Origin: an uncultured Eggerthella sp.
GTDB taxonomy: Bacteria; Actinomycetota; Coriobacteriia; Coriobacteriales; Eggerthellaceae
DNA: 10,386 nt
Reading direction: 5' to 3'
Assembly: GCA_902470405.1 (NCBI GenBank)
Contig: CABRGJ010000012.1
Span: forward strand, 1-10,386
The translations under genes were made by a program, and so were the position numbers. The notes below the pieces were generated by a model. That model made no database searches, was not told the DNA's origin, and saw nothing but the letters and a program-made list of their open reading frames with translations. Shown in pieces: positions 6,369-10,386 of the stretch. Position 1 is the stretch's first letter; every line of letters begins with the position of its first letter.

Positions 6369-6494
6369 ATGGCCGTACACCATGGCGGCAAAGTCGGTAA
6401 AGCTGCTAAGACTCTGGCTTCCCATTCATCATCAAAAGGAAGCAAGTCAAAAGCTGGCACCACTCTTGCCAACCACAAAGCTGCTAAGCATTAG
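6369..6494 (+). CDS. 41-residue Lys/His/Ser-rich basic protein
   Basis: This is a tiny protein with no acidic residue: eight Lys and five His in 41 residues, the rest mostly Ala, Ser, Gly and Thr. The start at 6369 has a strong GGAGGTG SD five bases upstream; a longer frame upstream exists but lacks an SD. It contains an internal imperfect duplication: KAAKTLASHSSSK (11-23) and KAGTTLANHKAAK (28-40), with seven identical positions. It is followed 11 bases later by an intrinsic terminator, so it is a monocistronic unit. The composition suggests a disordered nucleic-acid-binding or histone-tail-like peptide. I do not recognise a characterised family, and the function is unknown. The SD, terminator and duplication make it a convincing gene in spite of its size. 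Confidence 0.75.
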   Translation: MAVHHGGKVGKAAKTLASHSSSKGSKSKAGTTLANHKAAKH

Positions 6495-6504
6495 GCAGCC
6501 GTCT

Positions 6505-6530
6505 GCCCCAGACGTTACTGGGGCGTTTTT
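6505..6530 (+). terminator. Intrinsic terminator of the 41-residue gene
   Basis: GCCCCAG (6505-6511) and CTGGGGC (6518-6524) form a perfect seven-pair stem with a six-base loop, followed by G and five T. The 5' arm can also be taken up by a competing hairpin, CGTCTG/CAGACG (6500-6505 with 6509-6514). Confidence 0.85.
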
Positions 6531-6543
6531 ATGCCTATTCAAC
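6529..6543 (-). repeat. Right inverted repeat of a candidate cassette
   Basis: TTATGCCTATTCAAC is the 14/15 inverse of 6024-6038. It starts in the T tract of the terminator and is directly followed by TTTCAAGGTGCG (6544-6555), the direct-repeat partner of 6013-6024. Confidence 0.6.
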
Positions 6544-6554
6544 TTTCAAGGTGC

Positions 6555-6688
6555 GGATATGCGGGTGAATCCGAATGCCCACTCGATATGAAGGCACTCG
6601 CATATCCTTTGTGCCAGTAGGCACAAAGGGAGCATCAGCGTTTTATGAGTGATTCATGGAAGAAGTCAGAGGAGATGCTGATGCTCCC
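6555..6688. repeat. Three contiguous inverted repeats, candidate structured RNA
   Basis: Three stems tile with two-base overlaps. Stem A pairs 6555-6567 with 6595-6607 (13 pairs, one G-U). Stem B pairs 6606-6615 with 6620-6629 (10 perfect pairs, loop AGTA). Stem C pairs 6628-6639 with 6677-6688 (12 perfect pairs, 37-base loop). The block fills the gap between the terminator and the excisionase stop and holds no convincing gene. On the minus strand it would be the 3' untranslated region of the excisionase transcript; on the plus strand it would need readthrough or its own promoter, which I cannot see. Most pairs are canonical on both strands, so the strand is undecided. Confidence 0.6.
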
Positions 6689-6695
6689 TGTGTAA

Positions 6696-6866
6696 CTACT
6701 TGGCTTCGTAGAACCTCAGAAGGTCTGCAGAGGCTATGCGCCACTGCTTCCCTACCTTCCTGCAACGTAAGGAGCCATTACGACACAGGCGGCGTATGGT
6801 CTGCTCTGAGACCTTTACTCTCTGTGCTGCTTCTCGTGGTGTTAGGATCATGACTTTCGTGGTCAT
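6696..6866 (-). CDS. xis: Excisionase-like HTH protein
   Basis: This is a 56-residue protein of the excisionase/MerR-like winged-HTH type: LTPREAAQRVKVSEQTIRRL is the helix-turn-helix, RNGSLRCRKVGKQWRIASAD is the wing, and a short terminal helix LLRFYEAK follows. This is the standard architecture of the excisionase family (often called HTH domain 17). The ATG at 6866 has GGAGGTG five bases upstream. Such proteins bend DNA at attachment sites to direct integrase to excision, or act as early transcription regulators. It lies about 2.2 kb from the integrase and on the opposite strand, so the excisionase role is likely but not certain. It appears to be the last gene of the leftward transcript that starts in front of the repressor. 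Confidence 0.85.
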   Translation of the reverse strand: MTTKVMILTPREAAQRVKVSEQTIRRLCRNGSLRCRKVGKQWRIASADLLRFYEAK

Positions 6867-7480
6867 TGGTGCACCTCCAAGAGCCAGCTATTCGGTACAA
6901 TACGGTCATGGAAAAATTGCCGAATGATGTTGCTAAATACCTCAAGTTTTTGAAGCCACATAGTCCTGATCTGGACTACTTCACTAAAAGATTCAGCGGA
7001 ATGGATTTTGACTCCGTTCTTGCTGAAGTCCTTCTTATCCGCTCTCTCGACAGGCACGGCATGATCGAGGTGTCTGACCACGAGATAGTCAAATCGGTCG
7101 ATATCGAAAACCCTATTTACATCACAGATGATGGAAGTGAGCGCACGGCGCTTACAGGGTCTAGTTCGGTCAGCTACCCTTCTGGCTTTATCCTTACAGC
7201 TGATGGAAAGGCCTACCATTCTGAAATGGTCAAGCAGTCGGTCAAAACCGCCGCGGGTATCGTAATCACAGCCATATTCGGCGGGTTCTTTGCATGGCTT
7301 TTCGTTTTTCTTCTTGGGTAGTTCTTTGATCATGAATACCCACCAGAAGCTATGCTCTGCGCAGAACTCCCCAGCCTTCTTCCTAGCATCTTCGATATCA
7401 GCTGCGGGATAATCGAGCCAAACGACATCGTATTTAAACGATCGGTCAGGAAAGATTCCTGCTCTGTAAAAGCGTTTCAT
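6863..7480 (-). CDS. Unrecognised protein; reading frame runs antisense through the plus-strand gene to xis
   Basis: This is a 205-residue frame starting at an ATG with AAGGA seven bases upstream, 33 bases after the Cro-like gene. The first 55 or so residues look like a real protein (GIFPDRSFKYDVVWLDYPA, then EHSFWWVFMIKELPKK). From about residue 54 the frame is the exact codon-for-codon reverse of the plus-strand gene at 6908-7321, and its sequence becomes Lys/Arg/Cys-rich and less natural. The frame ends in an ATGA overlap with the excisionase start, which argues for a full-length gene in a compact operon. Either it is a short gene that lost its own stop, or both strands are coding. The N-terminal part is well supported, the rest is not. 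Confidence 0.5.
   Translation of the reverse strand: MKRFYRAGIFPDRSFKYDVVWLDYPAADIEDARKKAGEFCAEHSFWWVFMIKELPKKKNEKPCKEPAEYGCDYDTRGGFDRLLDHFRMVGLSISCKDKARRVADRTRPCKRRALTSIICDVNRVFDIDRFDYLVVRHLDHAVPVERADKKDFSKNGVKIHSAESFSEVVQIRTMWLQKLEVFSNIIRQFFHDRIVPNSWLLEVHQ
6896..6901 (+). promoter_or_regulatory. Candidate -10 element for a leaderless transcript
   Basis: TACAAT matches five of six consensus -10 bases and ends six bases before the ATG at 6908, so transcription would begin at or next to the start codon. No convincing -35 is visible at 16-18 bases upstream, which lowers the confidence. It lies just upstream of the excisionase start on the opposite strand. Confidence 0.4.
6908..7321 (+). CDS. 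C-terminally membrane-anchored protein with winged-helix-like N-domain
   Basis: This is a 137-residue protein. The N-terminal 100 or so residues are soluble, with helices (DVAKYLKFLKPHS, FDSVLAEVLLIRSLDRHGMI) and the block YPSGFILTADGKAYHSE, which resembles the wing region of small winged-helix proteins. A single membrane helix closes the protein (about residues 117-137, GIVITAIFGGFFAWLFVFLLG). The ATG at 6908 has no SD but lies six bases after a TACAAT -10-like element, so a leaderless transcript is likely. It is alone on its strand within a leftward operon and is fully antisense to the frame at 6863-7480. A position in the lysogeny region and independent expression are typical of a cargo gene that alters the lysogen. 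Function unknown. Confidence 0.68.
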   Translation: MEKLPNDVAKYLKFLKPHSPDLDYFTKRFSGMDFDSVLAEVLLIRSLDRHGMIEVSDHEIVKSVDIENPIYITDDGSERTALTGSSSVSYPSGFILTADGKAYHSEMVKQSVKTAAGIVITAIFGGFFAWLFVFLLG

Positions 7481-7513
7481 GGTAATTCCTTCTAATGGGT
7501 CGTATTGGTTAGT

Positions 7514-7711
7514 TTATTTAACCTTGTTGGCCAAAAAAATTTCATTTACCGAAACGCCTAGAAACTCACATACCGCGACAGCTTGATCGATACTCATTGC
7601 ACCTTGGTTTTCTTCGTACTTTGAGTATGTCTGACGCGAAACTCCAAGATAGTCAGCAACGGCAGAGAGCTTAACCCCTTTTGCCTCGCGTATGGATTTT
7701 AGATTCTCCAT
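7514..7711 (-). CDS. Cro-like XRE HTH regulator facing the repressor
   Basis: This is a 65-residue single-domain XRE protein: LKSIREAKGVKLSAVADYL, then GVSRQTYSKYEENQ as turn and recognition helix, ending in CEFLGVSVNEIFLANKVK. The ATG at 7711 has AAAGGAA four bases upstream. It is the first gene of the leftward transcript and diverges from the C1-type repressor across a 98-base operator region, the position of Cro in lambda-like switches. It probably represses the repressor gene and thereby favours lytic growth. The small gene at 7480 and the excisionase follow it in the same direction. Confidence 0.88.
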   Translation of the reverse strand: MENLKSIREAKGVKLSAVADYLGVSRQTYSKYEENQGAMSIDQAVAVCEFLGVSVNEIFLANKVK

Positions 7712-7731
7712 TGCATTCCTTTCGACAACTA

Positions 7732-7783
7732 AATGTTAATTAAAATAACATTGTGATGTCAAGTAAAATTTCCTAGAATGTTA
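7732..7783. promoter_or_regulatory. Divergent overlapping promoters with AATGTTA operator half-sites
   Basis: AATGTTA (7732-7738) and TAACATT (7746-7752) form a perfect inverted repeat with a seven-base spacer, and a third AATGTTA lies at 7777-7783. The leftward promoter for the Cro-like gene has TTGACA (7762-7757) and TAACAT (7738-7733) with an 18-base spacer. The rightward promoter for the repressor has TTGTGA (7751-7756) and TAGAAT (7774-7779) with a 17-base spacer. The inverted repeat covers the leftward -10 and spacer and touches the rightward -35; the third half-site overlaps the rightward -10. This fits repression of the early promoter plus autoregulation. Confidence 0.7.
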
Positions 7784-7809
7784 AATAAAGTTTCCAAGAG
7801 GTGAGAGAG

Positions 7810-8445
7810 ATGGGCATTTCAAACCAAATAAAAACACTGCGCCTTGCAGCAGATATGACCCAGGCTGAACTTGCTGAAAGGCTTGGTGTCACAAGAGCAA
7901 CCGTTACCCAATGGGAGTCTGGCTGGTCACAGCCTCGAATGGGTAAGGTTCAAAAGCTCGCTGAAATCTTCAATATCTCAATTTCTGAGCTTGTTGACAC
8001 TGAGAAAAAGACTCATTCGTCTTCTTCTGACTTCGTAGACGTGCCATTATATGGGTCTATCGCAGCAGGGACTCCTATAGAGATGATAGAGATTGAAGAA
8101 GCCTACCCCGTTGCTGCTAAGAAGATAGAACAATACCCTGATGCTTTCTTGCTCAAGGTAAAAGGTCGTTCCATGGATAAGATCCTTCCCGATGGGTGCT
8201 ATGCACTAGTAGATCCCTGCAACGATGTAGAGCGTGATAATCAACCTTATGCGGTCTGTGTGAATGGCTATGATGCCACAGTAAAGAGAGTGAGAAAGCT
8301 CGCTAATGGCTTTGAGCTGGTTCCTGACTCGACTGACCCCACTTATAAGACTCAAGTGTATGACTATGGCGTTGAGGGCACTGAGACCATCACAGTCATA
8401 GGCAGAGTGGTTTATTATGTGCTGCCGTTTGATTGGGAGTTTTAG
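7810..8445 (+). CDS. C1/LexA-type repressor with S24 autoprotease domain
   Basis: This is a 211-residue phage repressor. The N-terminal XRE domain (about residues 5-62) includes MTQAELAERLGVTRATVTQW. A short Ser/His linker follows, then an S24 (LexA-like) self-cleaving domain: the probable cleavage site is Ala86-Gly87 in YGSIAAGTPIE, the nucleophile is Ser121 in KGRSMDKILPDG, and the general base is Lys159 in YDATVKRVRK. RecA-ssDNA filaments would trigger cleavage, so the lysogen should be SOS-inducible. The ATG at 7810 is chosen over the GTG at 7801 because GAGGTGA is its SD. It likely binds the AATGTTA sites upstream, shutting off the leftward operon. The lipoprotein follows after 14 bases in the same transcript. 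Confidence 0.95.
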   Translation: MGISNQIKTLRLAADMTQAELAERLGVTRATVTQWESGWSQPRMGKVQKLAEIFNISISELVDTEKKTHSSSSDFVDVPLYGSIAAGTPIEMIEIEEAYPVAAKKIEQYPDAFLLKVKGRSMDKILPDGCYALVDPCNDVERDNQPYAVCVNGYDATVKRVRKLANGFELVPDSTDPTYKTQVYDYGVEGTETITVIGRVVYYVLPFDWEF

Positions 8446-8459
8446 AGAAAGGAAAAGAG

Positions 8460-8981
8460 ATGAATACGATAACAAAGAATATAAGCAAGCTAGTCATAGC
8501 TATTGTTGTAGCGGTACTTGCCTTTTGTCTAGCAGGATGCCAGAAAGAACTCACTGGAAAAGAAGCTGTTAAAGAATTCAGAAGCCTTGAACCTGTAGAA
8601 GTATTTGACAATGAATCGCTTGGCATTCTTAGTGAAATGCTTGATTTAACTGGTGAAATGGCAAATGAAAGCTCTAGTGATGAACAGCTGGCTAAGTATG
8701 AAGAATTATTAAACCTTCAGGTTAAACTCGATAGAATCTGTAACGACCTGCTTGACCTTAAAGGATACCCAAAAGCATGTGAAGAGCTCTACAATCAGCT
8801 AGCAGAAATAGCAAGAGCAACACAAGAAGCCGCAGATTGCTACGAAAGAGCAGGGTTCCAATACTCATTAGGAAATATTGTTACTGGCACTAAACGACTC
8901 GCTGAAGCTGATGCTTGGGCTGTTAAGAGCGGTTGGGAGAAATACGCTGATCTCACAGCAGAAATGATGGAACAAGAATAA
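8460..8981 (+). CDS. Lipoprotein co-transcribed with the repressor
   Basis: This is a 173-residue lipoprotein. A basic N-terminus (NTITKNISK), a hydrophobic stretch (LVIAIVVAVLAFCLAG) and the lipobox LAGC with Cys27 mark a type II signal peptide. The mature part is acidic and almost wholly helical, with probable helical-hairpin pairs (residues about 55-130) and no cysteine pairs apart from scattered residues. The ATG at 8460 has AAAGGA seven bases upstream. It lies 14 bases after the repressor and so should be expressed in lysogeny. In several Gram-positive temperate phages a lipoprotein at this position (for example Ltp of Streptococcus thermophilus phage TP-J34) blocks DNA entry of related phages. 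That role is inferred here from position and topology, not from sequence similarity. Confidence 0.85.
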   Translation: MNTITKNISKLVIAIVVAVLAFCLAGCQKELTGKEAVKEFRSLEPVEVFDNESLGILSEMLDLTGEMANESSSDEQLAKYEELLNLQVKLDRICNDLLDLKGYPKACEELYNQLAEIARATQEAADCYERAGFQYSLGNIVTGTKRLAEADAWAVKSGWEKYADLTAEMMEQE

Positions 8982-8985
8982 TAAA

Positions 8986-9021
8986 AGAACCCCGTCGAAC
9001 TTTGGCGAGTAACGGGGTTCT
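8986..9021 (-). terminator. Ten-pair hairpin with a T tract on the minus strand
   Basis: AGAACCCCGT (8986-8995) and ACGGGGTTCT (9012-9021) pair perfectly around a 16-base loop. Read on the minus strand the stem is followed by TTTTATT, the form of an intrinsic terminator; on the plus strand it is followed by TGGATG and lacks a T tract. It would stop leftward transcripts from entering the repressor operon, and may only pause rightward ones before the integrase. Confidence 0.6.
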
Positions 9022-9062
9022 GGATGCCCTTCGGACGAATTGAAAGGCAGCTACATTTTAAC

Positions 9063-10214
9063 ATGAGAACGAACGGAAAAGGCTCTATTGCCAGGCGTGA
9101 GAAGAAGCCACGAAAGTATTGCAGAAAGTGGCAGCTTCGCGTCTCAGTTGGCAAGAACCCCAAAACTGGAAAATACCAAACCAAGGCACGCAACTTCACG
9201 GGAACTTATCAGCAAGCCCAATTAGCTATGCGTGACTTCATCGCAGAATTGTCGGGCTTGTCAATGGTTATCGGGGACGGCTCAAATATGGGTATTCTCG
9301 CATATATCGAGCCATACACTGTATCAAGAAAGAATAGCGGGAAGGTTAAGCAGAGTAGCTTAAAGAAAGAGGTTTGGAATCTTAAGGCTTTCGCCCGTGC
9401 GATAGGCGAAGAGAAGCCTGTTGCGAGCATTAAAGCTAGAGATATTGAGAAGATATTCGAGGAAATGAGGGTTGGAAATACACCGAGTGGTAAACCAGCA
9501 TCAGGGACATATCTTAGCGGGATCTATTCATCGCTCAAAGCCTTTTTCGCCTACGCATACAAGCAAGGTGACATTGAGCACAATCCCGTCTTAGACGTAG
9601 AAAGGCCGAGTGCGGACACAAAGCCTAAAAGAGCGTTGAAACGCTCTGAAATAGCTTCGCTACTCCCCCAGCTCGACCCAAGAAACAGGTTCGAGTATGG
9701 AATAATCCTCATTATTTGTTGTGGTCTTAGGCGTAGCGAATGCACTGATGCTCTAGTTGATAATGTCTCTATAGATGATGCTACGCTCGAAATACTCGAT
9801 TCTAAGACCGATAACGGTATCAGAGTTATCCCTCTCGTTGCATTTGCTCTAGAAGCAACTAAGCAACGTATAGAACAGATTGGGAGCGATTTAGCATTCT
9901 TTGATAAGCCAATGAGCAAAGACATTCATCTCATGGCTGACGAATCGGGTAGATCCGTCACACCTCATCATTTCGGGAAGTGGTGGCAAGAGAATAGAGA
10001 ACGTTTCGGAGTGAGCCTAACGCTCCATGAGCTACGCCATAGCTTCTCTTCCCTCCTTGGCTCTTCTGGTGTCTCGCCGAAGGACATCCAAGAACTCATG
10101 GGGCATGCCTCACCTGATACCGCTTTGAAGATCTATACCCACACGAATACAGAGAACAAAGCCCGCGCATTGGATAGCGTTTTCGACTCCGTTTTAGGGA
10201 CGAATTCCAATTAG
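9063..10214 (+). CDS. int: Tyrosine integrase
   Basis: This is a 383-residue phage integrase of the tyrosine recombinase family, for site-specific integration and excision. The N-terminal arm-binding domain has the typical start MRTNGKGSIARRE; a SAM-like core-binding domain spans about residues 75-180, and the catalytic domain 190-375. The active site is visible as Arg223 (GLRRSE), Lys248 (DSKTDNG), His322 and Arg325 (HELRH), His348 (GHAS) and Tyr358 (KIYTHTN). The ATG at 9063 is chosen because it gives the canonical N-terminus; its SD is weak, with AAAGG about 16 bases away. An in-frame ATG at 9024 has no SD either. All catalytic residues are present, so the enzyme should be active. It reads out of the module toward the probable attachment region. 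Confidence 0.96.
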   Translation: MRTNGKGSIARREKKPRKYCRKWQLRVSVGKNPKTGKYQTKARNFTGTYQQAQLAMRDFIAELSGLSMVIGDGSNMGILAYIEPYTVSRKNSGKVKQSSLKKEVWNLKAFARAIGEEKPVASIKARDIEKIFEEMRVGNTPSGKPASGTYLSGIYSSLKAFFAYAYKQGDIEHNPVLDVERPSADTKPKRALKRSEIASLLPQLDPRNRFEYGIILIICCGLRRSECTDALVDNVSIDDATLEILDSKTDNGIRVIPLVAFALEATKQRIEQIGSDLAFFDKPMSKDIHLMADESGRSVTPHHFGKWWQENRERFGVSLTLHELRHSFSSLLGSSGVSPKDIQELMGHASPDTALKIYTHTNTENKARALDSVFDSVLGTNSN

Positions 10215-10238
10215 GTTAGGGACGAATTTAGGGACAAA
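10194..10238 (+). repeat. Direct repeats at the end of int
   Basis: TTAGGGACGAATT occurs at 10194-10206 (inside the last codons of int) and at 10216-10228; a shorter copy, TTAGGGACAAA, follows at 10228-10238. The position, next to the integrase and on one side of the presumed attachment site, suits arm-type integrase sites, but duplication of the gene end is also possible. Confidence 0.55.
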
Positions 10239-10278
10239 AGGTCGCGCTTCGGTCGCGAAAGCTGACCTGCGGTTTTTT
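10239..10278 (+). terminator. Probable terminator of int
   Basis: AGGTC (10239-10243) pairs with GACCT (10264-10268), and inside it GCTT (10246-10249) pairs with AAGC (10259-10262), with small bulges. GCGG and six T follow (10273-10278). Confidence 0.55.
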
Positions 10279-10309
10279 CGAAAATCGATATTTATCAGGC
10301 GTTTTTGTT

Positions 10310-10336
10310 TTCGTAATGTTCGTAATGTTCGTAATG
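10310..10336 (+). repeat. Three tandem copies of TTCGTAATG
   Basis: A perfect 3x9-base tandem repeat sits 96 bases beyond int. The stretch 10279-10386 holds no gene I can support. The repeat may be near or within the attachment region, but no core site can be defined without the other junction. Confidence 0.8.
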
Positions 10337-10373
10337 GACGCAAATCGGTAAATTTCCTTAGGTGGGTTCATCC

Positions 10374-10384
10374 TAGGAGGGTGA
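10374..10384 (+). promoter_or_regulatory. SD-like site at the right edge
   Basis: TAGGAGGGTGA at the very end resembles a strong ribosome binding site for a plus-strand gene starting just outside the window. No start codon is visible, so this is only a pointer. Confidence 0.3.
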
Positions 10385-10386
10385 CT

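Noticed and set aside
6292..6591. 100-codon plus frame starting at the predicted transcription start
   Set aside because: It runs out of frame through the SD, the 41-residue gene and the terminator, has no SD and looks unlike a protein. A short initiation event in the leader cannot be excluded.
6656..6853. Plus frame of 65 codons opposite the excisionase
   Set aside because: It is a shadow of the excisionase gene, with no SD and no protein-like features.
10228..10371. Minus frame of 47 codons beyond int
   Set aside because: It has no SD and consists largely of the TTCGTAATG repeat and the terminator region read backwards.
10355..10380. tRNA-like T arm (GTGGGTTCATCC) that could mark a tRNA attachment site
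   Set aside because: The second strand of the T stem does not pair, and no acceptor or anticodon arm is present.

Overview
This window reads as the early and lysogeny half of a temperate phage or prophage of a Gram-positive host. The evidence is a C1/LexA-type repressor, a tyrosine integrase, an excisionase-like protein, two Cro-sized HTH proteins, a lipoprotein with a Gram-positive-style lipobox, and a dense block of replication and recombination genes with strong AGGAGG-type Shine-Dalgarno (SD) sites and ATGA/TGATG couplings. The sequence alone does not decide between Bacillota and Actinomycetota; RecU and ERF homologues are common in phages of both.

Positions 1-5895 hold one tightly packed minus-strand operon. 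In order of transcription it encodes a one-helix membrane protein, three unrecognised phage proteins, an ERF-family annealing protein with a C-terminal zinc finger, a NinB-like protein, SSB, a pentapeptide-repeat protein, a replication organiser, a DnaC-like helicase loader with an N-terminal zinc ribbon, an HNH protein, a RecU-like resolvase and two small Cys4 proteins. The last gene runs off the left edge. Neighbouring ends overlap by 1-31 bases or nearly touch. The module covers strand annealing, ssDNA protection, helicase loading and junction resolution.

Positions 5900-6700 are the most unusual stretch. A small HTH gene (minus) faces a 41-residue, acid-free, Lys/His/Ser-rich gene (plus), with a shared promoter region, a structured leader and a terminator. 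This pair is bounded by a 14/15 inverted repeat immediately flanked by an 11/12 direct repeat, like a small inserted cassette. Next to it, three inverted repeats tile end to end over 134 bases (6555-6688), suggesting a structured RNA or a protein-binding array.

Positions 6696-10214 are the lysogeny region. A 56-residue excisionase-like gene (minus) lies left of a plus-strand membrane-anchored gene that is fully nested antisense to a long minus-strand reading frame. A Cro-like HTH gene (minus) diverges from the repressor (plus), with overlapping promoters and AATGTTA half-sites between them. A lipoprotein follows the repressor in the same transcript and is a candidate lysogenic-conversion or superinfection-exclusion protein. 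A hairpin and the integrase follow. Positions 10215-10386 hold direct repeats, a probable terminator, a 3x9-base tandem repeat and an SD-like site at the edge; this is where an attachment site would be expected, but none can be defined from one side.
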